Part shown: one piece after another, positions 21,864 to 31,900 of the stretch | Numbering within the stretch: position 1 is the first letter of the stretch | How the letters are laid out: each line of letters starts with the position of its first letter | Virus record (IMG/VR): IMGVR_UViG_3300030098_005849 | Location: 1-50,642 of that record | Direction: 5' to 3' (one strand) | Length of the DNA stretch: 50,642 nucleotides | Origin: a virus | Notes under the pieces: generated by a model | Seen by the model: only the letters and a program-made list of their open reading frames with translations | What the model was told of the DNA's origin: nothing | The model's database searches: none | Translations under genes and position numbers: made by a program

Positions 21864-23441
21864 ATGGCATACGCTACAACTACAGACAGCCTTTTTAGTA
21901 CACACGAGAGCCGAATCGAAGAAGTTATCAACAAAGCTGTTGATGTTTTTCTTCCTTCTTTAGATCCTGTTTGGCGAGATACTGTTGTTTCATCTCAAGG
22001 CGTTGGAGCTGCCGATGCAATCGGTCGTGACATGCTTATTACAAAAGTATTCCAAGGTGGTCTAACTGGTGTTATTGAAAATGCTGCTGAAACTGGGGAT
22101 TGGGTTTTATTTGGTGATACAGATACTCCTGTTAAAGCAAGTACTGCTGCTAACAAAGTTCATGTACAAAACCTAACTCAAACCTTCCCCGATCCTACCG
22201 TTGGTGCTAACCAAAAACCATATAGGTTGCAAATTCCTATGCGGGCTTTGGTTACTAACCTTATGATGACTCTTGGTGAACTTCAAGCGGAAGCAACTCC
22301 TGCTTTCATTGGCGAAATTATCGGTCCAAAACTTGAAGGTTTTGCTAAGAACATCTCTCACACTCTTTGTAACTATTGGTATCTCTCCCAAAACTTGAGC
22401 TACCGTCTTTGTGCAATTTCTGCTGTTGATTCTGGTGGTGGTACAGGTACTAACATTGTAACCATTTCAGGTGTTACTACTCCTGACCGATTCTATCCTG
22501 GTCAACGAGTAGATATTTGGTCATCTGATGGAACTACTCAAAGAATGAATGGTAATAGAGACGCAGCAAGAACAGAACTTTATGTTGATGCAGTTGATGA
22601 ACTAGCAGGTAAAGTTTCTTTCGTAGGTGCTTCTAACTTCTCTACAGCAGTTCAAGCAGGTCAACTTGTTGTTTATGCAGGTATCACAGAAACAGGTCTT
22701 GATGGATCTGGTAACGATACCCTTGCTGACCAATCATATGGTATTGCAGGAATGAACTCATGGCTTGTTACAGGTAACGATACTATTGACGGCACTGATC
22801 ACAACCTCCTCAAAGGAGATGCGATTGCTGCTGCAGCTATTGATGTTAATGTTCATCCTGAGTTCAAATCACTTGGTATAACAAGTGTTGGAGCTTTAAC
22901 TGAACATAAACTACGTCAATATCTAGGTCGATTCCATGCTGCTAAAAACAAGTATGGTCAATACATTGACTGTTTAATCGCATCCGATGGTGTTTGGACT
23001 GCTTATGAAGCTACTAAAATTGGTCGTGAAATGATCGATCGTTCTGGTAGACTTTCAAGTCTAAACTCTGAAGGCAGTGATGAAGGATTTACATTCACAT
23101 TCGAAGGAAGAACCTATCAAGGTTACTCCTCAATGTATGCTGATTCAGGTCGTGTCTATGGTATCCGTAAGGGTGGAAATAACTGGAAACGTTTTACTCC
23201 TCCTTCATACAAAGGCATGAGCAACATGGCTGGTGTAGATAACTTTGTTCCATTCAACTTTGTTGGTGGTTCATTAACAGGTGGTCCTTCACAGTTACCT
23301 ATCTACAAAACAGTAAACAATGTTTCATTGCCTACTGAAGGTATCCAAATGCCTGGTATGCTACGTATGCAACTTGTTCCTGATCAACCAGCAGGTATGA
23401 TCTTGGACGGATGTAATACAGATACTGTATTCGCAAGCTAA
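21864..23441 (+). CDS. Major capsid protein
   Basis: A strong ribosome site (AAAGGGCTAAAAA) precedes ATG 21864, and a strong terminator follows the gene, as expected for the most abundant product. The 525-residue protein begins MAYATTTDSLFSTHESRIEE and has a helix like the HK97-fold spine (EATPAFIGEIIGPKLEGFAK), with a variable middle part with beta structure (LVVYAGITETGLDGSGNDTL). Its codons use more C and G at third positions than its neighbours, consistent with high expression. It is longer than T7 gp10A (about 345), so an inserted surface domain is likely. Confidence 0.85.
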   Translation: MAYATTTDSLFSTHESRIEEVINKAVDVFLPSLDPVWRDTVVSSQGVGAADAIGRDMLITKVFQGGLTGVIENAAETGDWVLFGDTDTPVKASTAANKVHVQNLTQTFPDPTVGANQKPYRLQIPMRALVTNLMMTLGELQAEATPAFIGEIIGPKLEGFAKNISHTLCNYWYLSQNLSYRLCAISAVDSGGGTGTNIVTISGVTTPDRFYPGQRVDIWSSDGTTQRMNGNRDAARTELYVDAVDELAGKVSFVGASNFSTAVQAGQLVVYAGITETGLDGSGNDTLADQSYGIAGMNSWLVTGNDTIDGTDHNLLKGDAIAAAAIDVNVHPEFKSLGITSVGALTEHKLRQYLGRFHAAKNKYGQYIDCLIASDGVWTAYEATKIGREMIDRSGRLSSLNSEGSDEGFTFTFEGRTYQGYSSMYADSGRVYGIRKGGNNWKRFTPPSYKGMSNMAGVDNFVPFNFVGGSLTGGPSQLPIYKTVNNVSLPTEGIQMPGMLRMQLVPDQPAGMILDGCNTDTVFAS

Positions 23442-23471
23442 TTTAGACAACTAGTCTTTTAGTTTAAAGAG

Positions 23472-23502
23472 CCCTCTGGTTGCAAAACCAGGGGGTTTTC
23501 TT
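23472..23502 (+). terminator. Terminator after the major capsid gene
   Basis: CCCTCTGGTT (23472..23481), loop GCAA, AACCAGGGGG (23486..23495), then TTTTCTTT. The next gene starts about 13 bases after this, so it is probably a partial terminator that reduces expression of tail genes relative to capsid. Confidence 0.85.
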
Positions 23503-23514
23503 TATTATGGAATT

Positions 23515-24048
23515 ATGATACATAAAGAATTTGAAGATTATTTTGAGATACTACGGGATGAACGTGCTGAAGCTATGGGAATGGGCATTAAACGAGGATC
23601 TGATCACGAATTAGTTCATTGCGAATGGGCAGAATATTTAAATCGTAGATTAGGTAGAAAAGATTTATTTGCCTACAAGCATCAAAAAACAGGTAATTAT
23701 GTTCTTGCAGCATGGGTATTTAAAGATACTGAAATCTTTACCGAATTAGAAACTTCTGAAAAACATTTTGATAGAGGTGGTTGGAAAGATTACCGATATA
23801 TGGAATTGCGATGCCGTCCTGATTATGTAATAAGAAGAGAGATGCAAGAGAATATTGCAAAAAGACAAGCTTCTGAAAAAAGAAAACAGGAAGAAAATAT
23901 TGAAATGCGTGAAAAAGCTGTAAAATACCAGAACAGCAGGGGAGCTTATATGGACCCATCTTCACCGTTTGATTATGACGAGAACTCAGGATTGGTAGAA
24001 GAATTAAAAACTATGTCTCGCCTTAGTAATAGGAAACACTTCACATGA
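23515..24048 (+). CDS. Hypothetical protein after the capsid gene
   Basis: The 177-residue product starts at ATG 23515, with only a weak GGA upstream because the terminator is so close. It has a globular first part (DYFEILRDERAEAMGMGIKR, then LVHCEWAEYLNRRLG) and a long charged coiled coil (QENIAKRQASEKRKQEENIE). It ends as ATGA overlap with the adaptor gene. A head-completion or assembly factor is likely; no family recognised. Confidence 0.65.
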   Translation: MIHKEFEDYFEILRDERAEAMGMGIKRGSDHELVHCEWAEYLNRRLGRKDLFAYKHQKTGNYVLAAWVFKDTEIFTELETSEKHFDRGGWKDYRYMELRCRPDYVIRREMQENIAKRQASEKRKQEENIEMREKAVKYQNSRGAYMDPSSPFDYDENSGLVEELKTMSRLSNRKHFT

Positions 24049-24965
24049 ACAGCAAACAATCTTTTATCCATATGATGCTTGATCGAGTAAGGTCTTATAT
24101 TGACGACCCTACTGTAAATGCAAAATATAGTAACAATTACTTACTCAGTAATATTATTACTCCAGAAATGATTAATGTTGTTTCAAGGATTAATCTTACT
24201 GCTGGGAATCCTATGCTTCTTACTCATGATATTACTCTTGTTGAAGATCAACCAAGATATGTTCTCCCCCCAGGTATAGGTGAGATCTATCGAGTTGGTA
24301 AATTAAATGATAGCGGAAGAGTGGAATACGATTTTAAACCAAGAGGTGAGCACCATCCCCGTGGTCCTGTTTGGTCATTAGATGGAAACACTATAAACTT
24401 TAGACCTTATCCAGATGCAAATGATGCAGGAGAAACAATTACTATTTTTTATATTCCTAATGGTGATTTCCAAATGCACTACTCTGATAGTGGAGGCCAA
24501 AGAAATAGTGGAACTACTTTTACTTTGTCTGATACTTTGGCTGCTACAGGTGATATAGGGTATAGAGATTATAGAGAACAAGCTTATGCAGGGGCTATTC
24601 TTAGAGTTTGGAAACGAACTGACAACAATATTATTGAAGAAAGAGTTATTCGTTCTTACAACCATGCTACTCGTATGGCTACAGTAGATACAGCTTTTGT
24701 AAATATTTCTGTAAATAATTCAGGTTATCGGTATGAAGTTATTCCGCAGATGGCTACTTCATTAGCTAGTGCAATTTCTTCCTCTGCTGCAGTACAATTA
24801 GGAACTATAAGAAACATTTCACAAAAACAGATGAATTTCTTATTATTGCAACATAAAACAAATATGAAAACTATTCTTGATAATCGTTCTAATATCCAAA
24901 ATAGAACAGGAAAGATGTACCAAAAACGTACAGTCGATAATGTTAACGATGCTTGGATGCGATAA
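24045..24965 (+). CDS. Head-tail adaptor (tail tubular A-like) protein
   Basis: A product of 306 residues. Its N-terminal helices ([20 protein letters not shown]), followed by a beta domain with [15 protein letters not shown] and [15 protein letters not shown], resemble phage tail adaptor proteins (T7 gp11 and relatives), which join the portal to the tail nozzle. Order (capsid, small gene, adaptor, fibres, nozzle) fits. Start overlaps the previous stop as ATGA, and the stop overlaps the next ATG as TAATG. Confidence 0.65.
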   Translation: MNSKQSFIHMMLDRVRSYIDDPTVNAKYSNNYLLSNIITPEMINVVSRINLTAGNPMLLTHDITLVEDQPRYVLPPGIGEIYRVGKLNDSGRVEYDFKPRGEHHPRGPVWSLDGNTINFRPYPDANDAGETITIFYIPNGDFQMHYSDSGGQRNSGTTFTLSDTLAATGDIGYRDYREQAYAGAILRVWKRTDNNIIEERVIRSYNHATRMATVDTAFVNISVNNSGYRYEVIPQMATSLASAISSSAAVQLGTIRNISQKQMNFLLLQHKTNMKTILDNRSNIQNRTGKMYQKRTVDNVNDAWMR

Positions 24966-25459
24966 TGCCTTATCAAAGTCAATACAATGAAAGAGATTTC
25001 ACACAGAATACTTATTACTTAAACCCTTCTCTTTCAAGTGGGTCAAGAGAAGTTCTTTCTTTTGGCTTTGGTCAACAGTTTAATGCTGATGGTCAATTAG
25101 GAGCTGACATTTCTGCTCCTGGCGTAGCTCAATTAGGACCTACTCAAATCCTTCAAAAAAGTTTGTATGAGTTTGTAGCAGGAGATATTGAAATATCTTC
25201 TGAAACAAACATCGTACAACAAGAAGTTACTTTAACAGATGAACAAATTGCTAATCTTGCAGTTCCTGGTCCAATAGGGCCTCAAGGACCTGCAGGAGGA
25301 TTAGGTCCACAAGGACCACAAGGAGATACTGGCCCACAAGGAATAGCAGGTGCAAGTGGTGCTCCTGGAACAACAGGTCCAGCAGGAGCAGATGGTCCAA
25401 GAGGGCCAAGAGGTCCAACAGGTCCACGAGGTCCTGCAGGTGCAGACTGTCCAACTTAA
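24965..25459 (+). CDS. Short collagen-like virion protein
   Basis: Starts at ATG 24965 overlapping the adaptor stop (TAATG); 164 residues. Residues 1 to about 97 form a globular head-binding part. A run of about 20 Gly-X-Y triplets follows ([20 protein letters not shown] and on to [12 protein letters not shown]), ending with a single Cys. The triplets should form a trimeric rod, and the last Cys could lock the three chains. It is followed at once by a longer collagen-like protein, so the two probably make a joint fibre. Confidence 0.75.
   Translation: MPYQSQYNERDFTQNTYYLNPSLSSGSREVLSFGFGQQFNADGQLGADISAPGVAQLGPTQILQKSLYEFVAGDIEISSETNIVQQEVTLTDEQIANLAVPGPIGPQGPAGGLGPQGPQGDTGPQGIAGASGAPGTTGPAGADGPRGPRGPTGPRGPAGADCPT
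25265..25447 (+). repeat. Gly-X-Y coding repeat
   Basis: The DNA shows a degenerate nine-base period (GGTCCA/GGACCT words) that encodes collagen triplets in the short fibre gene. The related run in the next gene lies at about 25777 to 25955. Shared words between the two may allow recombination. Confidence 0.7.
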
Positions 25460-25471
25460 GGTAGATAGCTT

Positions 25472-27565
25472 ATGGCTTTTGGTCAATCGGAAGATGAACA
25501 ACGAAGACTAAGAGAGTTACAGGTTTTTGCTCCCTATCAACCTTTAGAAGGTTTAGGGTTTAAAACTAAACAAGGACTCCTTTCAGGTTTTCAATGGAAT
25601 AGTATCAATGAGCCTGAACTCACTCTTGATGTAGATGGTATACGTGCATATGGATTAGATAGTATTTATCAAATTGAGTATTTAGCAAAAGCAAGTACAA
25701 TAGAACCTAACAGAGTTATTAGTACTAGTTTTGATACAATAACTCTTCCTTATACTCCTCTTTCTATTATTACAGGACCGACTGGTCCAATTGGAGATCC
25801 AGGTACTGCAGCAACAGGATTGCAAGGTCCAGTTGGAGAACAAGGACCTACTGGAATTGCTGGAGCTGATGGAGGAGAAGGTGCTCCAGGTCGCCCAGGT
25901 GCAACAGGATCTACAGGTATTCAAGGATTTAGAGGACCTCGAGGAGTAGAAGGTGAATGTTGTGTTTGTAAAACATGTGCTCCTGCTGCGGATGGTTCTT
26001 ATACAACTTGTGAAACAGGATGTAAATTACCTTTTTATATTAACTGCAGTTTTGAATTACCAAATGCTATATTCCATTACGATGTTACTGAAGACGATGC
26101 AGTAGGTAGTTTAGATGGCCCTGGTTGTTTTGATGACGAAGGTAACTTTAGTGATGTAGGATGTTCTTTAGCATTAGAACCTTTAGCAGGTAATCAAATA
26201 GATGTTTCTTTACAATGGAATGTTGCTGCTGGAAGATACGATGTAGTTGCTAGTAATGATCTTTCAGGAACTCAAGACACTTGTCTTGGAAGTGCAGGAG
26301 ATTGTAATAATACTAGACCTGCTGGAACGCAAACAAATTGTGGAATCCTTATAGGTAAAACAGGAATTACGAGTTGTCAAAATTGTACATTAACTCGATT
26401 ACCCGATACGATTACAAGTCCTCATATTGTAATTAATCATGGTATGGGTACAAGTGGAGCTAAAACATGCGATTGTGGTTGGAGTGAAGATGGTCAAGAG
26501 TTAAATATTTGTGGTCATGGAGGAGGATGCACAGTTATAACTTTTAAAACTCCTACTATTGTATGCGATTCTAATGAAGAGATAAACGGAGAACCTAACC
26601 CTGAATACAATAAGATGTATGTTCATTTAGAAATAGATGAAACTAAAACAAGAATCCCTTACAAAGGAGTAGCCGAAGGATTAAAATCTTGCCAACTTCC
26701 TGCAGGATGTGCTTTTTTACAAGGTCAAGATGTAGTCTACGATGATGCTTGTAAAACTTGTTATGAAAATGATGCAGCTGCAGGAGATTGTGTAGGTTGT
26801 TTAGGAAGGTATAAAGCCCCTAAAAACTCTAAACTTTTTTATAACGTAGCTTGCCCTAACACTTTTGTTAATTTTGGTACTTGTGGTAATTGTCTTGCAG
26901 GATGTTTATTTGATTTATATGACGATAACCCTTGTGATGTTTGTCAATTTGTAAATGAAATAGAAAATTCAGTTGCAGGAGTAGAATGTAATGTCACAGT
27001 TGCAGATGAACCTTCAGCAGATTTTTCTTGTAATGCTCCTAAGTTTGAAAGCATGGGAGGTTACATCTGTGGACAAACTGCTTCAGGTTCTTCTTGCCAA
27101 ACAGGTTGTTTTCCAGGAGTAATTAGTAATGGATGTGTTAATAACTTATCGCATCTCCCTAACGATATAACTTCAACTTGTGCTCATAATATGGGAGCTA
27201 ATGGAAATACAAACTGTCATTGTTTTGGTGATACATTTGAATACGGAACTAGACCTAATGGAGCTACGATAACTTGTATTGGATCTCAAAATAAAACTGC
27301 TACTAAATGCATGGACCAAGCAAGAATTACAGGGTGTGATTGTGAATGTGTTATGATTTCAACAGGACAAGGACAAGGAAACGTTAATATTAAAAATAGG
27401 ATATTAGTAAGTACTTGTGGAGGAGATTTTATGTCCCAAGTAACAGATACAGGAGCTTTTAAAGAATTAGCTTCTACAGGATTTGGTACAACTGCAGGGA
27501 CTGATGGAGATACTCAATTAGCTACTCTAATCTTTGACGATGATATTGGAGGAACTTATACATGA
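25472..27565 (+). CDS. Cysteine-rich collagen-like fibre protein
   Basis: This 697-residue protein has a head part (1 to about 101), about 20 Gly-X-Y triplets (GPTGPIGDPGTAATGLQGPV and on, to about residue 165), then GECCVCKTC. I count about 46 Cys in the whole protein, nearly all after the collagen part. Two related blocks occur: LPDTITSPHIVINHGMGTSG followed by AKTCDCG, and LPNDITSTCAHNMGANGNTN followed by CHCFG, a likely internal duplication. The tip could be held by disulphides or metal. Such Cys density is unusual in a cytoplasmically assembled virion protein. It probably forms the receptor-binding fibre. Confidence 0.7.
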   Translation: MAFGQSEDEQRRLRELQVFAPYQPLEGLGFKTKQGLLSGFQWNSINEPELTLDVDGIRAYGLDSIYQIEYLAKASTIEPNRVISTSFDTITLPYTPLSIITGPTGPIGDPGTAATGLQGPVGEQGPTGIAGADGGEGAPGRPGATGSTGIQGFRGPRGVEGECCVCKTCAPAADGSYTTCETGCKLPFYINCSFELPNAIFHYDVTEDDAVGSLDGPGCFDDEGNFSDVGCSLALEPLAGNQIDVSLQWNVAAGRYDVVASNDLSGTQDTCLGSAGDCNNTRPAGTQTNCGILIGKTGITSCQNCTLTRLPDTITSPHIVINHGMGTSGAKTCDCGWSEDGQELNICGHGGGCTVITFKTPTIVCDSNEEINGEPNPEYNKMYVHLEIDETKTRIPYKGVAEGLKSCQLPAGCAFLQGQDVVYDDACKTCYENDAAAGDCVGCLGRYKAPKNSKLFYNVACPNTFVNFGTCGNCLAGCLFDLYDDNPCDVCQFVNEIENSVAGVECNVTVADEPSADFSCNAPKFESMGGYICGQTASGSSCQTGCFPGVISNGCVNNLSHLPNDITSTCAHNMGANGNTNCHCFGDTFEYGTRPNGATITCIGSQNKTATKCMDQARITGCDCECVMISTGQGQGNVNIKNRILVSTCGGDFMSQVTDTGAFKELASTGFGTTAGTDGDTQLATLIFDDDIGGTYT

Positions 27566-28461
27566 TTCTTAAAAATAGATTTGATAAAGATGTTTCTTTA
27601 GAAAACCAATATGCAGGTCAATCTATTTTTCTTTGCGGATCAGGACCTTCTCTTAGAAATCATGATCTTCACCTTTTAAAAGAGTCACAAGCTTTCACCT
27701 TTGGCCTTAACAATCTATGGTCTTTAATAGATTTAGACTTTTGGACAGCAATGGATCCCCCAGAAAAGTTTTTATCTTGGGGACATATGAATCCCCGTAT
27801 TCAAAAGTTTTATCCTTCTCATCATAAAGATAAATACTTACGAACTAAAACAAAAGAAGATAAGTTTATAACTTTAGAAACTACCCCCAAAGACTGTCCT
27901 AACGCTTATTTTTTTAATGGGACATTGGGCTGGACTAAACTGTTAGAAGAGCCTTCTTTATTTTTTACATTGGGAGAAGTAAATTGGGGATCCGATAAAA
28001 AGCATGATCCTGAATTAAAAAATATGTGGTGTAGAAGTAGTTTACTTCCTGCATTTAGAATTATAGAATATTTAGGGTTTACAAAAATCTATCTTATAGG
28101 ATGTGATTTTAAAATGAATACCTCTACTCCTTATGCTTTTGGACAGATGAAACAAAAGGTTGGAGGTAATAACGCTGCATATGTAGCCCAGAACAAAATG
28201 CTTAAAGCTTTGTACCCTGAGTTTTTAGCAAGAGATGTACATATATACAATTGTACGAAGGAGTCTTACTTAAATGTTTTCCCTTATTTCGAATATGAAA
28301 AAGCTTTGGAGGAATGTGCTCATTACTCAAGAGAAGACACCGAAGGATGGTATCACGAGGAAATCAACAGAGGAGTCGTTATCAAAAAAGGGGCTTATAA
28401 AACCCACCAATCTAAGATCATTACACCTCGAAAAGAACGAATGGTTTTACAAGGCAGTTAG
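27562..28461 (+). CDS. MptE/DUF115-like Rossmann protein, possible glycosyltransferase
   Basis: The product of 299 residues starts as ATGA overlap with the fibre gene after GGAGG. Near residue 22 it has SIFLCGSGPSL, the GxGPSL loop of MptE-like (DUF115) and some sialyl/Kdo-transferase-type proteins. Further on come FTFGLNNLWSLIDLDFWTAM and YLGFTKIYLIGCDFKM, the latter typical of the same fold. In phages such genes often lie among tail genes. Modification of the fibre or of a surface glycan is possible; catalytic residues cannot be fixed from sequence alone. Confidence 0.65.
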   Translation: MILKNRFDKDVSLENQYAGQSIFLCGSGPSLRNHDLHLLKESQAFTFGLNNLWSLIDLDFWTAMDPPEKFLSWGHMNPRIQKFYPSHHKDKYLRTKTKEDKFITLETTPKDCPNAYFFNGTLGWTKLLEEPSLFFTLGEVNWGSDKKHDPELKNMWCRSSLLPAFRIIEYLGFTKIYLIGCDFKMNTSTPYAFGQMKQKVGGNNAAYVAQNKMLKALYPEFLARDVHIYNCTKESYLNVFPYFEYEKALEECAHYSREDTEGWYHEEINRGVVIKKGAYKTHQSKIITPRKERMVLQGS

Positions 28462-28945
28462 TTTAGTTTCTAATTTTGACGAATGGAAAGAAAGTCAAAA
28501 GCTGGCAGAAGATTGTTATACCTACGGATTAAACTATAAATATTTAATGAATAAAAGGTTACAGGATTTTCCTGTCCATCTTAAATGGTTCGTTACTCAT
28601 ATGAAGTCCCCTACGGTGTTTTTCTCCCCCCATGTAAGGATTCGTAAAAAGCCTAAATTATTTAAAAAAAGGTCTAAATACGATGTGATCCTGGGGAAGG
28701 ATCTAAATGTTGTAGGATTTAACTACAATTGTATTACAGAACGTATTCTTCAAAGATGGATATTTCATCTTAATAGGTGTCACTACGAATATCCTGATAA
28801 TCCAGAGGAATGGGATTTATACGCAAACCTACTTAAAACTTTGGCAGAATTTGAAGATAAGGTTAATATAAAGAGACTTCCAGAGAACTACATTTCTTCT
28901 CTGGGGGGAGATGATCCAGTGATTTTTTGTAAGGAACCCTCTTAA
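28274..28945 (+). CDS. Hypothetical protein overlapping the MptE-like gene
   Basis: ATG 28274 has AAGGAG ten bases upstream, giving 223 residues; the first 62 share DNA with the preceding gene in another frame. A GTG at 28316 with GGAGG is an alternative start. The part outside the overlap (WFYKAVSLVSNFDEWKESQK, YGLNYKYLMNKRLQDFPVHL) looks like a folded, aromatic-rich domain. The end CKEPS overlaps the nozzle gene start as TAATG. No family recognised. Confidence 0.5.
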   Translation: MFSLISNMKKLWRNVLITQEKTPKDGITRKSTEESLSKKGLIKPTNLRSLHLEKNEWFYKAVSLVSNFDEWKESQKLAEDCYTYGLNYKYLMNKRLQDFPVHLKWFVTHMKSPTVFFSPHVRIRKKPKLFKKRSKYDVILGKDLNVVGFNYNCITERILQRWIFHLNRCHYEYPDNPEEWDLYANLLKTLAEFEDKVNIKRLPENYISSLGGDDPVIFCKEPS

Positions 28946-31900
28946 TGGCAGAAACAATAAGACGAGATTTAACTTGGGTCTACCCTACAGTAGAGATATC
29001 CCAAGATCAACGAGTACCTAGACCCGCTGTTGGTAGGCGATATGCGTCAGAATTAACTGGCTTTGATGGGTCTGTTTCGGGGGGTTTACGCCCTGCTTCT
29101 GGTTTTGAGCATATACATACCTTAGATGGATTTACGGCAGCCGATGTAGATACGAGCTCAAATCATGATGAAACCTCTGTTAATCATGGTATATGGCCTG
29201 TTACTTTTGTTATGAAAGATGCAAACAAAAGTGCTTTTGGTTTTGTATATAGAATGGCTAGAAAAGCAGGAGCTACTACTTGTGATATCTTTTTAGACTA
29301 TTACAACGCAGAATGTGGTGCCTGGAATACTGTATTACTAGTAGATGGTGCAGCTATTAACTATGCAGATTCTGATGATTCTCCTTGTTCTACTTCAGGA
29401 TCTATTGTTTCAAGCACTCCTATAGAGGTTACTACTTTTGGAATGCTTCTTTATGTGTTTGTAAAAGGTCGAACTCCTTATAGATTTTATCTTAAGAAGT
29501 GTGGGGACTTAGCTTATCTTAATAGTGGATCTGCTACTTGTGCAGAAGGTTATGCAGGAACAGCTACTCCTTTAGTTGCAGCTACTGCTACCCTAACAGT
29601 AGGAGGACAAATAAGTGCGTCAACTCCTGGTGGAACTATTCACTCTATTAAAATAGTTGATGGTGCAGGAACTACCCAAGAATATCATGGGGCTACTTCA
29701 GGAAATCCAGGTGATCTTACCAAAGCTAAAATGGATTTTACGTTTGATAACACGGCTCCTGCTAATGATCAAACCATAACTATTATTTCTACTGATGGAA
29801 CAAGTAAAACTTTTATTGCTAAATCAAGTGTAACCGATGGTACTCTTGATGGAAGTAATGTTGTCTTTAGTCGAGATGGTGTTGGGGCAAGTAATCATGC
29901 TGCTTCTTTTATAACTGCTGTTACTCATGCAAATGGTTTAGGTTCTAAAGTAACTTGTACTCAAGGGGGAGGAAAAGTTACTATTGAACAAGCAGTAGGA
30001 GGTTTTGCAGGAAATAGTACTATTACTAAATCAGCAAGTTTTACAACTGCTGATGCTCCTCCTGCTACATTTACTGGTGGAGGTTGCAAGTATATTAATA
30101 CGGGAACTACCAATGCAGCCCACGCTTATAACTTAGAACAAGCTATTAAATCTTCTGGAGGTCATGCAGGACAAATATTAGTTACTCGTGCTGCAGGAAG
30201 TAATGTTTTAACTCTTAAACAAAAACGAAAAGGAACTTCTGGTAATACTACAATGGTATCTACAGGAACTTCTAATATTACTTTAACTGCTCAGTTTAGT
30301 GGGGGAGCAGGAACGTATTGCAATGATGGCACAACTCAATACGAAAATTTAACAACTCCAACAGATCCTCCTGGTCCAGGAGCTAAACCTGTTTTGTATT
30401 CTCCTCCTGAGACTGATCCGTATGTAGCTTTGTCTATTAATACAGAACGTCACGATAGTAGTAATAGTGCTTGGGGTAAAGTGTCTATTTACGATACTGA
30501 TCCTATCAAGACTTGGGATTTAAGATGGAAAAACAAAACTAAAGGTTACTATGAGGAATTAAATAATACTCCTCCTTACCATACTATTTTAAATGTAAAT
30601 GAAACAACAGGATTTACAGATACTCTTTCACATTTAGAGAATGCTTATTTCTTTATTGGGATTGCTCATGGCACAAGTGCTGTAACAGGATCTAACTTAT
30701 CAGATAAAACTTTTAAACTAAGAGATTCTAATTACACGATTGATGGTAACGTTGAAGATGCTTATAACACCGCATCTTTTTGGTTTAATAATAGTTCTGC
30801 TTATACAACAGCTCATACTAATGACACTCATTATGCTTTACCTACTCAAGCTCAGTCTATTGCAGGTCCTACTGCTATTGATTGCACAGGATCAGAAGCA
30901 GCAGAAGATGGAGTTTGTCCTAGTATGAGTATGATCTCAGTACAAAATATTGAGACGGTTGCAAATACAACTAACGATAGTGATATAGCTAACTACAGAA
31001 TAATGAAGGCTATTCAAAACTCTATAAATAATGCTACTAATTTAGATATGACAGCAGTACCTTTTTTAACAGGAGCTACTTCTACTAGTAAACCTGCTTC
31101 GAATGGAACTGCTGCATCAGGAAGTATTACTATTGCAGGTTCAATTGATGTATCAGAATTAAATGGTGAAACTATTATTCTTGTAGACTCAAGTGGTACT
31201 TCAACTACTTTTACTTGGGATACTTCTGTTGCTACAGAAACAGGAACTAATATAGGAATCTCAGGTATTTCAGATGCTGATGAAGGTGGAGTAGCTACTC
31301 GATTACTTAATACTATTAACAATTACTATGCAAGTAATGATGAAGGAATAACTGCTACTACTACAACAACAGGAGTAGTAACTCTTACTCAAAAACTTGC
31401 AGGTGCTCAAGGCAATACAGTAATTACTTCTAATTCTGCTTCTGCAGAGATATCAGCAACAAGTAATTTTTCTGGAGGTAACGGAGATTACTTCTTAAAG
31501 ATTTCTCAAAATGCTCTAGGAACAAATGGTCATACTCCTATTGACGTAAATGCTGATTTAGAAAATGAAGCGGGAGTTTATTTCTTAAGTACTGCAACTG
31601 TTCATAGTGATAACCTATTAGCTACTAATGATACTTTATCAAATGGTGGTGCAGCAAGTGGTAATACAGGAACTTTTGCACGAACTCCTATTAAACTTGA
31701 AGCAGGTAACTATACTTTTTCAGTTCAATTTGTAAATAGTTTTACAAAACTAAGAAGTGGATTGTCTGAGATAGCTCAAATGTCTACTGAAGATTTTAGA
31801 GGTTATGGAGTAAATCCTAATAATGTAACAGATGGTGTAACAGCTTATGATAGTTTTAGTCAAGACTTCTCAGGTATACTTACTACTGTTCCTACTGCAG

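Noticed and set aside
25251-25454. Leu/Asp-rich leftward frame opposite the collagen repeat
   Set aside because: It is the antisense of Gly-X-Y codons; such low-complexity shadows are expected there.
25265-25955. Possible CRISPR-like repeat
   Set aside because: The short periodic words are in-frame Gly-X-Y codons without regular spacers or fixed-length repeats.
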